DNA of 64,000 nucleotides from Patiria pectinifera (Eukaryota > Echinodermata > Asteroidea > Valvatida > Asterinidae): NCBI GenBank assembly GCA_029964075.1, contig CM057142.1, positions 3,053,770 to 3,117,769 of the forward strand, in the 5' to 3' direction. Below, piece by piece: positions 31,610 to 43,899 of the stretch (its first letter is position 1; each line of letters starts with the position of its first letter). A model generated the notes under the pieces. The model made no database searches, was not told where the DNA came from, and saw only the letters and a list, made by a program, of their open reading frames with translations. The translations under genes and the position numbers were made by a program.

Positions 31610-34570
31610 TCACTCACTGCGCGCGTCTTTTCCGGTATGCAGGCTACGGAAGCTTATGGCGGTCAAAGGTTACAGTCCATCATTGAAATAATTGTTTCTG
31701 CACTGTAGTCACAATAACTTTACGACGTATTATTGCCACTGTATTACACGTTAGTTGCCTTAAAGATGTGTGCCTGGTAAAAGAGTGTTTTTAATAGCGG
31801 TGTATAAATACCTTATGATATGGCGCGGCCCCTCGTGGCGCACTTTGATTTTTCGTCCCTTGCTTGAGCAAAAGTTTTATCTCATCATAACAAGATCTTA
31901 ATATTCACATTCATAAACTTTTATTTTATCTACCTGTTACAAAGCAAAGAGAGAAATTGTACTTTGGCGCGATGCCCTGATTTTATTTGAAAGTGCGCTT
32001 TGAACTCTTTTAAAATGCGCCCTCAAGAATACAAAATAATGTTTTGACATGTAGCATGTAGTTGGATAGGTGATTTGAGATAACGATGGTTTATCAGAGA
32101 TTGTTAAATTTAAAGAAATTACTATATGTTAACTTGAGAATTTCTGAGATTTGTTCAAGTGGGTCACGATAGGGAACACTCGGCCGATTTTGTGCCCAAT
32201 TTCCCAACGCTTCTGTTTAAAATGTTCGCGGACTAATTTTCACAACAATGAAATTGCTCACCGGGGTTCAACAGCAAGCATTATTAAGGTATTAAAAACT
32301 GACCAGTATAATTTACCTGGACGAATTTGAAGCTTGTCAGCAAAGAGGTTTAGCAACACGTCCTGCATGAGGAAAGTTGGTGGAAACGAAGAAGTACACC
32401 ATGTTAGTATTCATTGACTTTCCATTCACGGATTTGTTCAGATGTAAAGATACGTGCATTGATAATGCTCTTCGACAAATTTGATATTTTTACCTGACGA
32501 ATTTTCCGTTTGTAGGTTATTTCAAAGATAAATAAAACATGTATACTTCAAAGTTTTTGGCGTCTGCGCGAAATATCTGCCATGTGGAACATATGGTTCC
32601 CGGGGCTCGGGCCACACCTTTTGCGAACCTTAAATTATGTATATCAATTTCGTTGGACCGTGATGTTTTGGTCTGCGTTGTTTGTTTGTTTATTGATTTA
32701 TTTTGTGATTGTCATGTACATATTTTCCGTGCTTCACTCTAAAACAACTTAGTCAAAATATTGACTGGTTTTACTAGTTATTGAAAATCGACTAGGAATT
32801 TAGTTAAACATGCAAAGTTTCATACTATGATTAGAAAAAGTAGTCCGATTTGACTCAAATTTTAGTTATTTGCATATTATTTGCATAATACTGTTTAATA
32901 CTGACTGGCAAAATCTAGTCAGATTGACTGATTTTCAGTTGCTCTCAGCTGACCCTGAATGGTTAGTCAACTGGTTTCTAGTCAAATCTGACTAATGTGT
33001 GTGTGTGTGTGTGTGTGTATATATTTTTTTTTAATTTTTTTTTTATTTTAGAGTGCTCTGATTCTTTCATAGCCGATTTCCCCCTATTAGATAGGATGAT
33101 ATTCCATTTATTTGCCATTTTGTTCTAATTACGTAAGTAATTTAGTCGTTCAATTAGTTTCATATTTGTATGATCACCATCTTTTTTCTCCTGATTTTTT
33201 TTAAATTTAATTTCACTTCTTTTCACTTTTGCATATCATTTATTTTTGTTCATCTAATCAACGTTCTCCTGCAGTTTTGTCATCTCATTAATTAAGTTGT
33301 AAAGGTACGTATATATCACGTTTAATTTTCATTTTTATGTTATGCATTTATAATTATATATACATTTTTTTTTAAATTAATTTTTATTACCGATTTATTA
33401 TTAGTTTTACCGATAATGGTTCACTTGGGAGAAATTCCCATAGACTTGTGCACATTTTTTTTTTTCAACTTTAATGACTTCCAACCCGAATTTTACCTTA
33501 TCCTATCCCTACGAATTTTGGTATACATGTATTTAAGTTTTGGACCACGAGCATTCGATCTAGCCTAGCTATATGCGATTGACTCTAAATATGACGTGAC
33601 ATTAGGGAGACATTGAAATGTCTCCTGAATGTCCGGCGTCTCCCTATTAAGGTATAATTTCCGACGACAAAATGTCTCCTGAGGGATGCATTAACAGGTG
33701 TAACTGAATCATATCGGACCGAAATTATAATTGTAAAATTGTACTAATTATTTCATTGGCCCGATTTTTTTTCCGTTCGATGTCTCATTCAAAAGTGATA
33801 ACTTTATTAAGTTTAATTGCTAGAAAAAAGCAACTGACAAAAATTATATTATTAACTCGAAAAACAGCATTGACAGTAGGCCTACTATAGGAAGAAAGAA
33901 AAGACAAATTCTTCAAATCATTATTTTTTTGCGCCAAGGTTTGATTAATTCCCGCCATACATTTGATAATCACAAATCAGATCTGAAAATATTTTTTTAG
34001 CTCCTCCGCCCTGCTTCGTCTATCTTCAGAAATCATTGAACTTAACAGCTGATTTGGGCCAACTTTTGACTGACATTATTTAAAATAGACTTTCATATAA
34101 AGTTTAAGGAATTGTATACACAGCATGCTGCAAACAAGTCTACGAAAAATCCAAACATGTAAAAAAAAACCTTGCTGTGCGCTGCTCTAACGCGAATAAG
34201 CCAATGCTTGTCATTGGGTACATTTTGGCCATTTTGCTCACATTGTCCAATCAGCTAGACTCTACGCTATGGTGAAGGGCACACCATGACGTCAGCGTCC
34301 ACCATTTTCTGCACTTCCGTAAACTGCCATCGCCCATTTGATGCAACGAGGGACCGGACATTTTTTTGCAGTTTATCGGTGTAATTGCGCATCAATTCTC
34401 TAACTGAAAAGGTATAAGTATCTTGTGTATATCTTGGTTTTATATGTCGGTGATCAGGGAATTCGCTGAATCTGAAAAAAGATGATTGCTATTTGTTTTT
34501 CATCAATCATGTCAATGTAAACTCACGAAATGACGACAGCGAATAGCAATGCACAGTTTTGCATGTGTGT
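31610..34570. other. AT-rich intergenic stretch
   Basis: Apart from the TG microsatellite at 32996-33018 and short A/T runs, no gene or structured repeat was recognised. Splice-like signals around 32293-32336 on the minus strand are noted separately as unproven. Confidence 0.45.
32996..33018 (+). repeat. TG dinucleotide microsatellite
   Basis: About eleven TG units are followed by TATATA and a T-rich tract. Confidence 0.95.
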
Positions 34571-34574
34571 TTAA

Positions 34575-35298
34575 ACACGGTCATACTAAAAAGCGTCAAC
34601 ACAGCGTCAACACACTCCAAAGCGTCAACACAGCGTCAACACATCCAAAATGCATAAAAAGTGACAAAAGCAGTATGTAACCCATATAGTATGGTCAGAA
34701 ACAAGATTTTGGCTTAAAATCAATAGGTTAAACGTCTGAAAATTTTGATTTTCAGTTCAAGAAAATTGGCTCTCCGTGCCGCTCCGAAATCGGCTGCCAT
34801 GTTGCCTCAGTGGCAGTGCGGACCATACCATTATGCTAATGGGTGATAGCATTGTACAATAAACCAACAGAGAGGGCGCGGCCGGCCAATACCAAAAGAT
34901 GTCCATTTCAATAAAGTAAATGAAACATAAACACAACTCACAAAATAATGATTCACCACTCCGATCCTCAGTCGTCACAGATCTGGTATCCCTCTGTTGT
35001 TTATGACAAGATAATGTCATTACCTTTACACCCCTACTTGAAATGGTGTAGTCCAAGCTTTGCGCGAAGTCAAGATGGCGGACAACGGCCGTGCAAGCGA
35101 AAGGTCATTTTTTCGCGTGAAAATACTATATTTTTAACAAGTAAATGGAAACTCAAACCCATGGAAATTCTCTTTTATTCTATGCTGTACAATTATATAC
35201 CATTTTTGTTAATTCAGAATGTGTTTTGGATGTGTTGACGGTGTGTTGACGCTTCTGTCATGTGTTGACGCTGTGTTGACGCTTTTTAGTGCGACCCT
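34575..35298. mobile_element. Inverted-repeat element with GCGTCAACACA subrepeats, TTAA-flanked
   Basis: The left end carries CTAAAAAGCGTCAACACAGC and four GCGTCAACAC units. The right end carries their inverse, closing with GCTTTTTAGTGCGACCC. TTAA lies on each side (34571-34574 and 35299-35302). The centre is unique-looking and has no transposase. Confidence 0.75.
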
Positions 35299-35530
35299 TT
35301 AAACATGGAGAAATCAGCTGATCATTGCATCATTGCATGCAGTACAATTTGTACAAACATAGTGCATATATGCACTATTTCTGTATATGCATTGTCAACG
35401 ATGATTTGAGATGCTCATGAACAAAATGATTACTGTTATTTCTTGATATTGTTTTTGCTAGGCCCTAGTAATATTTATAAATTATAATTAATGGTTAGGC
35501 CTAAATCAAAATTTTTATTTTATTTCGGTC

Positions 35531-36472
35531 AATAAGGTGTTTCACGGTATGCGCCATCTTGTTCACTGAACAAAAAGAACACGCGTTGCTATACTCCTAG
35601 AACTATGAGGCTCCGCGTGAGCGGAGCCTCATAGAGTCAGAAGCCCGCAAAATTGCTGTCAACACAAAACACTAATTAAGTACAAAAACGTCCATTCCAA
35701 ATAAGCCATTTCCCACAGAACCGCTGCACAGTTTGCCCCTAAACTCCGTACAATACCTCATGACATACTCACGTTATGTGCACCAAACAAACATCGGTGG
35801 ATTCTGTCTGTTTTTAGGCCAAAATGATGAAAAATATGCCCTTTCCGCACTGAGCCAACCTAACACTTGAAACGAGCACGCGCGCTGATATCGCAGTCAT
35901 TTTCGGGTTCGATCGCTCGTAGCGCGCCGCGGGGGGTACGTACTTGCACTTGTACGCATGCGCATACTATCAATCCGCTCCTACACAATACCCCCCGCGG
36001 CGCGCTCCGAGCGATCGAACCGAAAATGAATATCAGCGCGCGTGCTCGTTTCAAGTGTTAGGTTGGCTCAGTGCGGAAAGGGCATATTTTTCATCATTTT
36101 GGCCTAAAAACAGACAGAATCCACCGATGTTTGTTTGGTGCACATAACGTGAGTATGTCATGAGGTATTGTACGGAGTTTAGGGGCAAACTGTGCAGCGG
36201 TTCTGTGGGAAATGGCTTATTTGGGATGGACGTTTTTGTACTTAATTAGTGTTTTGTGTTGACAGCAATTTTGCGGGCTTCTGACTCTATGAGGCTCCGC
36301 TCACGCGGAGCCTCATAGTTCTAGGAGTAGCGTTGCTAGACACGGGCGCAGTGTGGAATGAACGCATGATGTCTTGGAAGCGCAAAAGTGTTCCATTGCT
36401 GATGCTTACACAGCAATGCGTGTAAAATTGCCCCGCGGGCAAGAATGCGCATTACCGTGAAACACCTTATTA
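35531..36472. mobile_element. Older MITE (AAGGTGTTTCACGG ends) split by a later insertion
   Basis: The left end AATAAGGTGTTTCACGGTAT and right end ACCGTGAAACACCTTATT are inverted copies. Without the insert at 35592-36329 and one target copy, the remaining element is about 195 bp and matches the intact copy at 25709-25905. Confidence 0.75.
35592..36329. mobile_element. Mutator-like hairpin element with 9-bp target duplication
   Basis: A 738-bp element is flanked by the exact 9-bp repeat GCGTTGCTA (35583-35591 and 36330-36338). Its arms are inverted copies over about 340 bp each, starting TACTCCTAGAACTATGAGGC. Close to each end lies a smaller palindrome (GGCTCCGCGTGAGCGGAGCC). A 9-bp duplication with very long inverted repeats fits non-autonomous MULEs. 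No protein is encoded; the open frames in the two arms are mirror images. Confidence 0.88.
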
Positions 36473-36654
36473 AACTTCTGATTTTTTTTTGACCACTTTG
36501 ACCAATTTTGTGATCAAAAGATCATTTTTTAAATTTCAGGTTCAAGTTTGAGTAAATTATTTATTTATCCTTTGTTAGCGTGAGAAATCCTGTGTGGGCG
36601 TGAGAGCGTAAAAATAACCAGAAATAGGTGAGTCTCTTGGCAGGCCTGCCATCA

Positions 36655-36750
36655 TTTGAGCTGCACCTGTGGCTGAGTGGATAGTGCAGGTTTTTCATGA
36701 ATGAGAGATCCCAGGTTCAACCCTCGGCCAGCGACATTTTCAGTTTGTTT
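36655..36750 (+). mobile_element. tRNA-like SINE head
   Basis: Box A TGGCTGAGTGG and box B GGTTCAACCCT are at tRNA-like spacing, followed by a pyrimidine-rich tail. The tRNA cloverleaf is incomplete. Confidence 0.55.
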
Positions 36751-36751
36751 T

Positions 36752-39594
36752 CTTTTTTCATCCCGAAATAACAAAAATGTGAGAATATTCTTTTTAATTT
36801 TTTTTTTAAAATTGACTCCAACATTTAATTATAGAGTAGGCTTATTTCATTTTTTTTCTTCTGATTCGTGGCCTTGGAGGATTTTTTGTAAAGGGAAGTA
36901 AAGTCAGAATTGTAAAATTCGAAAGATTCCCATATCTGGCCATCAGTAATTTGTCCCTTAAATGACCTACATGTATCAGCCATCAGAAAGTGATAATATG
37001 TCCTAAAAAGTCAAAATTAGCAGGGACAAATTTGAATTTTTACTGAGAAAACACTTTGACATTTAGACCAGTCCCATAGGGTTTGTGCACAGGGTGACAA
37101 GTGATGGCCAGATATGGGAATCTTTCCGTAAAATTGTCTACATGTAATTCCCATCTCTTGAATACAAAGTCACAATGACAATGTTGGCATGAAACCAGAC
37201 TAAGATTTGAAGATTTGAACTTTCCAAGGCCCACTTGCTTTGCTGCAAAACTGCTGGCTTTGTCCACGCGGTGCATCCTTTTTCATCCAACGATGCTAAG
37301 TTACAGGCTTACCGGTAAATGCGTGGTTTTGAAATTGAAGTACCGGTACGTACAGAGACCAGAAAAGCGTAGCAGTTACTTACAGTATAAAATACATACT
37401 ATTGCTTTGTCATACATGCATGCATGCAAATGCACACACAATTCTGCTCAGAATTTCAGGAACAGAAATATGAGATTCCCAAGACGTCCTTTGTGGCTTT
37501 TTGGCATGTGAATTGCTGTGCAGTTCAATAACCTGTGTGCGTTGAAACATCGCACAGCTAAGAACAGTTTTGGACCAAAACTCTCCAAGTACATATATAC
37601 GTAGTATTACGGACAGGAGTCATAATGTAACTTGTAAGGATCTTTTTCTGGTACAGGTAAGGGGTGTCTCTTCCAAATGCTGATTTAACCTCTCTGGTGA
37701 ATTCAGTTTGAACCGTAAAGGCCTGTTTATTCTTCAAATGAATTTCAGTGCTAAGCAAATTTGTTAGGTCAGTGGTATTCCCCAACCATAGCAATGGCCT
37801 TAACTTTAGTTGGGATGATCCCAACTTAGTCAAAGGTATTTTAAGGTATTGAAAACATGCAATACAAGAAAATAGACTGGCACCTGAAACAATCAGTCCA
37901 ACAACCCTTCAGTACTGCATCAATCAACTGTGCCAAAAGAAACACATGGTATGTCTCGTCAAAGTCTTTATTGCTACAGATTTCTCCATATTCAGCCACC
38001 AGACTAATGACAATGAATGAAGTGGTCAGTCTTTTCAAACAATTTGACCATGGTTGGACATGTACCAGTCTGTTCTTTAGCCTCATTTTGAAATCACTTG
38101 TCTTCCCTCTCATGTGCCAAATATTGAAGAAAAGCCTCCTTTAAAAATTGAGCTGAGTCTTCAAAATTGGTTTGTGAAATACTGAGGACCTTTTCTCTTT
38201 GCCAAATGACAATTTTGGAGAATTTTGCTGGCTTAAGAGTGAGTAGAGTTGGCCTGATTTCGTTTTGCATGTTTTTCAGCACTCGGGGTCCCAGTCTGGT
38301 CCCAACTATGATTGGTATGATTGGTGTGATGTAGAGTTATAAAGAAGTCAACAAAATGACAAGTTATTCAAATGTAGGCCTACATTGTACTGTGAAAGAG
38401 GCATTTCTTAATTTGTTTTGTCAGTTTGCATCCCGTATAAATTGCCACCTGACATGATTTGACTCGTGATTGACTTGTAATTGACCAGTGCTTGGTCATA
38501 CATTGTAATTCCTGTTCTGGTGAGGTTTGCACCAGGGATGATCTAATCAGGCTTGGTCAGCTTCATTACAACTGTGTGTATTAAAACTGTATTGAATGTT
38601 GCAGCGCATTGGGCTAGTTACATCTCAACTGGATTGAGGGTCTTATGTGTATTCTGGACAGTTGCAACTGCTGTACATGGGCTCCATGCGTGAGCAAGCG
38701 AGGGCACTTTCCGACCACTTTTGAGAGCCGTGGACGGGACACAACGCGTGTGCGTACTGGTGTGCGCTTGGATAGCGCGACATACGCACACCTAATTTTC
38801 TTCTGAATGTGAACAAAGTCATAGCGTCTTCCCGTGAGCATCAGGCGTTGTCAGCGATGCGTTCAAATGTCTCTCCCAGTTGTCTCCCCCAACTCGCCCT
38901 TTCTTATCAATGAGGGGGTACTGGTGCATGATGCCCGTACCGGTAGTTGGGCTGGTCCAGTGATAGACTCCTTGCACAACTACGCCCTCAACGGTTATAA
39001 ATGGAGAGTTTGCGGAGAACAGTGGTAGAGACAACATAACACATTTCCTGTTGTTATCAAAGACGTCACTCTTGGCTACTGTGTGCATGCAAAGCAGGGC
39101 ACGCGTGTCTCCCCCACTAGGGCCCTTGAAAAACCACCATCTTCCATTTCTGTACGAAGCCCGTATCTAGAATAGAGTGCATCCGGAGGACCTCTGTGAT
39201 TCTTTTGGCCCGTATATATCAGGCTACCGGGTAGTTTTATTCAACCTCGTGGTGAATCATACTCTCATTATTGGGAATTTCAATCAAGGCCTTCCCAAGT
39301 ACCATCGTGGTGCTTATAAGATCCCTTATGCTTCACCGCCATCTGTTATTAAGGACTAAACACAATCACTTGTTTTGAGGTTGCAGGAATAACCCGATGT
39401 TCAGCTGAGCAACTGTGATTAGAAAAACCATTGTAAGGGTACAACCTATTGTTACTCAGTTTTACAGCTACACTTGATTTGAAAAAAAGCTAATAGGCCT
39501 AATGAACTTGATTATTGGAAAATTATAGGTTGTGTTGTAATTGTTGTGTCAGTCAAACTGATAAAGTTTGCGTATTTCTTTGTCTGATTCTTAG
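36752..39594. other. Intergenic region upstream of the SNAP-25-like exon
   Basis: No exon could be supported. Short open frames at 38819-39088 lack homology I recognise. This region or further upstream should contain the SNAP-25-like promoter and non-coding first exon. Confidence 0.4.
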
Positions 39595-39661
39595 CCCACT
39601 TTGAAGAGACTGTGTGCTGCCATTGTCGATCTTGGGTCAGCGAGCACAAGAAGGTGGCAAG
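39595..39661 (+). other. 5' UTR part of the SNAP-25-like exon
   Basis: It lies between the splice acceptor at 39591-39594 and the ATG. It implies at least one upstream non-coding exon. The context CAAGATGG around the start is acceptable for initiation. Confidence 0.65.
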
Positions 39662-39730
39662 ATGGATGACAACAACATGAGATCCGAGCTGGAGGAGATG
39701 CAGATGAAGGCTGATCAAGTCACTGATGAG
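39662..39730 (+). CDS. SNAP25: SNAP-25/SNAP-23-like SNARE, first coding exon (partial)
   Basis: The exon (39595-39730, acceptor CTGATTCTTAG, donor GTATGT) carries a 67-nt 5' UTR and 23 codons: MDDNNMRSELEEMQMKADQV then TDE. This is the start of the first t-SNARE helix (Qb) of SNAP-25, which with syntaxin and synaptobrevin forms the four-helix bundle that drives exocytosis at the plasma membrane. In vertebrates the first coding exon also ends at this point (ADE|SLESTRRM). The next exons (SLESTRR..., palmitoylated cysteine loop, Qc helix) were searched for by eye to the end of the window and not found. They probably lie beyond it after a very long intron. SNAP-23 cannot be excluded from 23 residues. 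Confidence 0.88.
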
Positions 39731-39812
39731 GTATGTATTAAACAGACTTATTCCTTTGAATTCAACTGAGACTGTATGCCGCATCTAAGTGTTGATGGGA
39801 ATGGTCTTCCAT

Positions 39813-39984
39813 AGACCTTTATCATGCTTCCGCCATTCTGGTCATGCTCCCTGTATCCAATAACAGTACTGAATGATAATGTTTTTGTGCAAAAAGGAAC
39901 CAGACTATTTTTCCTTCCAGCCTCGCTTTGGTTACATTGATCTGAATGGGAAAAAATTAAGTGGCTGCAACATGATAATGGTCT
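39813..39984. mobile_element. Short MITE family 3, copy 2
   Basis: A 172-bp copy with ends AGACCTTTATCATG and CATGATAATGGTCT lies 82 bp inside the first coding intron of the SNAP-25-like gene. Confidence 0.82.
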
Positions 39985-42900
39985 ATTCAAAGCTGGGGAA
40001 ATTTCTAGGGCTATGCCAAATATACCCAATATATCTGAATTTTCGATCATGCACCAAATAGCATTTTTCTGAATGTAATATTCAAAAAATGAGTGCGGTT
40101 TCGAGAGGATGACCAAACAAAAAAATCTGTGACGTTATTTTGTTCGTGTTTTATTGTGTGTAAAATGCCACATGTTTGTGGACAGTGACTGTCCATGTGT
40201 GATTTCAGAGCTTCGGTGAGGAATTAAGCCCCAGTTTGCATCCTTTAAATCTGTCAAATTTCAGCTAAAAAAAATGGTAATAAATACATGGAGTTTTTTT
40301 TATATTTGTTAATGTCAATGTTCAAATGTTTAAGTATTCTGTCACATTCAAGTTTGAATAATCGAGTGCTTAATTATTAAAAAATGCTCGGCCACAGAAA
40401 TTTTGAAATGACGGCTTTAAAGTTAAGGTAGGGGGAATATTCCTATTAGATGGGAAGTTTCTCTTGGGCATGGGACTCCTCATTTGCAATGTGGCGCATG
40501 GTTTATGAGAGTGGTTCAGAAGGGAATTTTGAAGTTTTTTCCATCAATGGGATGTGGGTGTCACACTTTGTTGACTTTGTCATATGAAAATCCGACTCCT
40601 GTGAAAAGTGGACTCCTTTTCCCTATTATTGGTTAATCCCTCGCATGTGACATGTCACTCGCCCATACGTGATCCTAAAAATAGAGTATTATTGTACTTA
40701 CGCATGCGCAATACTACCAATGAGTCCATATTTTATGGAGTCGGATATTCATACTACACCTGGCGAGACCACCGCTGGTCAACGTTTGTAACACTTACAT
40801 CTGATAATGGACCCATCCTTTTAACATGATACATACTGGAGTGTCAGACATGTCTAGAGGTTTTCCCCATGGGTTTTTCCTCTCATAAACTCACTCCTGG
40901 TCCAATTTAGAAACAAAAAACAAAAAGTAGACAAAAAATGCCAGTTTTCATTGGGGCCTGAAATTTTGACAGCAATTTTCTTTACTTTCTTTTCTAACAA
41001 AATAAGACATGTGGTTATAATTTTGGAGGTTTTGTGCCCTGTACATGTCGCTGCAAAAGGATAATTTTAGTGAAGCATTTCATCAAAATACTGCAAAAAC
41101 ATGTATGGTTACCGTACCATCAAATGTGTTAGTCGAAAAACCATGTGGACTTGAAAGTTATAAATCTCCAACTTCATTTGATGAATTTGGGTTAGGGTAA
41201 CTTTTAAGACGGCTATTGAGAACCGGTTTGCCAATGTGCTAGTGGACAAAAACGAGCTCGCAAATTTTTCCAAATGTCAACTATAATGTGGCCTCAAACG
41301 GAATTGAAGGTGATTACAAGTACATGTACAGTCCGACCATAGAGCTACAATGTATGTGAGCTGATGTTATGAAATTTATACTGTAAATGTTTACACACTT
41401 TCCATTTACCCTGATTGCCTTGAGGATTTTCCACTATCATGACTTAGTGAAGTAGAAAGTGGTTCATATTTTTTTATAGTATCCATCATCTAAGTTTGAA
41501 TAAAATCCTATCCAACACGGAAGTGTGCATTTGGATCTCATATATGGACTTCTTTTGTGGTTTGTGATTTTTGGTGTGTTTTTGTTTCAGTAATAAAAGA
41601 ATGTCTTGTTTAATAATGAAGAATTGAAGATATTAATTTACATGTGCACTACTTGTTCTTTCTCTTTTATGTTGTGATTGTGCATTGCGTATGTGGTCTG
41701 CTTGACTTGCAAGTTACAAAAAATGTACGTACAATGAACGTACCAGTATGTTACAACAATATACTGAAATGTTTTTTACCTTTTATACGTGTAACAAGAA
41801 GAGTTTAACTCAATTGACCTATCGCCGTTTGCGAGTTAGCCACGCCCCTTAGACAACCGTATGAAATTTTTTTTACGTAAAGTTTTGTTTGTCTCAGATT
41901 TTGCGTGTTCCACGTCCGTTTGTATATCATGTACATGTAATTGGACAATATTATTCCAGCTGTGTTGATGTGATTCTAACGCGATAGGTTAGTTGATGGC
42001 ATTAGTGTTTCTTTCATGTACATGTAGGTATCAATAATGAAAGAGAAAATACTTAATTTAGACTTCAGAAATGCCACAAAAGTATAACAGTGGGGAATTC
42101 TCACTTTCATAGTGTGTTTAATCAACTACAGTGTTAAAAATGAAACAAAAATCAGATTGAAAATGAAAAGAAAAATGAAATTATGAAAATAAAATAGCAA
42201 GTCCGGTCCATACCATCCATACTTCCTAGACAGACTATGGAGGCCATACAACATGAAATGGCATTCATGGCAAATCCAATTATGCAGGTAGTGTTGACGT
42301 GACACTGAAAGGCAACTGGCAAGTGACATCATAGGGTCAGTGGTACAAAGACGTACATGTACGAAAGGGCAAGACTCCAATGAAATATGCAGGGTTGTCA
42401 AGATATTTTTATGTAAAGATGCAGTTAATGTTGGAGTCTGAACATGTGGTTGCTTGGCAGCTTTGGTGTAATGTCAGGCCCTGCACTTAGATATTTCCAT
42501 TGGTAACTACAAGCAGTTTCATGTTATACATTTTTGTTCACTACATGTAGCTCACACTAATTTTTGTCAGCCTGCACTACAGGATTATTTTAAAGGTTTT
42601 GTTTTAAATATATTTTGAGGTTCCTTAATGTTAAATTAGCAGATTTCTGGACCGCAATTGGAACGATGCGTTTGTTTCCATAAGAGATTATGACGTTCAG
42701 TAATGAGTTAAAGAGAGAGAACGCTAATCATAGTTGTCTGGGTGACTGTCTCCATTTGGAAGCAATCAATTATCCGGCCTGGAAATCGGACAGTTGTCAA
42801 TATGCCATCCTTGAGCCTGAAGATCAGGGAGGCCTGAGCTCTCTCCTGAGGCGGGGGAGTATTTTGTTCAGCGTCAGTGTTGCGTAAGGTTGCCATGGTA

Positions 42901-43350
42901 ATTGCTTCAAGCCCATGTGGCTAATGGCGTGTTAGTATTATTATTGTTGTAAGTTGAAAATGTCAACGGTTTGGTTAGTGTGAGTCGGTATATTGAAACA
43001 GAAGTGGAAATGATCAAATGAAAATGACATTCTGATTGTTCGTCCATTTAATTCAATTTCTCACAACTGAACGGTTCATTCATGTATGGTACCAGGTACA
43101 AAATCAGGGTTGTTTAATGCTAATCATACACATTTCTGATAAAGAGCTTTTAAGGATATACCACTTTGTGAATATTGTTTTGGGTGAAATTTAATAGGCA
43201 TAATATTTGCCCATTTAGAACATGCCTTCAGAAAACAGCTCGGTACACTTCAAAAAGTGCAGTCACCGTGGGTTAAAAATTGCATTGACAGTATCTAGTA
43301 CAGTTCATGAACACATCACAAATAAAGATTTGCAGAGGGTACTATTCCAC
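39985..43350. other. SNAP-25-like intron, AT-rich
   Basis: No exon was recognised. ACATGTAC palindromes become frequent from about 41040. A weak inverted pair (TTGACCTATCGC against GCGATAGGTTAG) at about 41815-41996 may be another MITE. Confidence 0.4.
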
Positions 43351-43355
43351 ATTAA

Positions 43356-43813
43356 AGATATAGTCCATCATTTGTGATTTGTGCATTTTGTTCGTTTGAA
43401 GCAACAAAAGTGTTCAAAATCTAATGAAGGATACTGAACAACTAACCTGATGAAGTTTCAGCTCAGCTTCAGCTGTATATTCCGAGAAAAACAGCATTCT
43501 ATGATCTCAATTTCAAATCATAAGTTGCTGAATCATGTTTATAGCGCCTGTGCTGCCCGCGCTGTGCGTGCCTGTGCGCTTGCCCGAATAAATAAAAAAA
43601 ACGAACTACTAATTTAAATTTTCCTATGGTGCGTCTTAATACGCACCGTTGGAAAGGCCTTTTTTCGTTGATTACTTCAAAATGATAGCTTGCCAGAAAG
43701 ATTAATTTCACAGGGAGTTTAGTCCCCTTACTATCTTTCAACAAAGTACGTTTTTCAACATACGCCAGTTACTTTTTCGGATGGCTGCAAATGATGGACT
43801 ATACACTGTAGCT
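43356..43813. mobile_element. TTAA-flanked inverted-repeat element
   Basis: TTAA lies at 43352-43355 and 43814-43817. AGTCCATCATTTG near the left end is inverted as CAAATGATGGACT near the right. The outermost bases match less well. Confidence 0.6.
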
Positions 43814-43899
43814 TTAAGCCACAATCTAAATATATAAATATGTAGACTATATCATAAATTTGTAAAATGCAATAAAGTTTTATGAGCTGCAGCTACTGC

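Noticed and set aside
32293-32336. Extra 44-bp exon on the minus strand (acceptor TCATGCAG, donor GTAAAT)
   Set aside because: Splice-like borders are present but the segment is short. The P450 frame is already complete from its own ATG, and no homology was recognised. It could be a non-coding 5' exon, which only RNA data can show.
35860-36061. Two matching 64-codon frames starting MKRARALI on opposite strands
   Set aside because: They are mirror images in the two arms of the Mutator-like hairpin, not genes.
38819-39088. 89-codon open frame on the minus strand near the SNAP-25-like exon
   Set aside because: Both strands are open here, no known motif is seen, and it has no splice or start context. 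It is probably chance.
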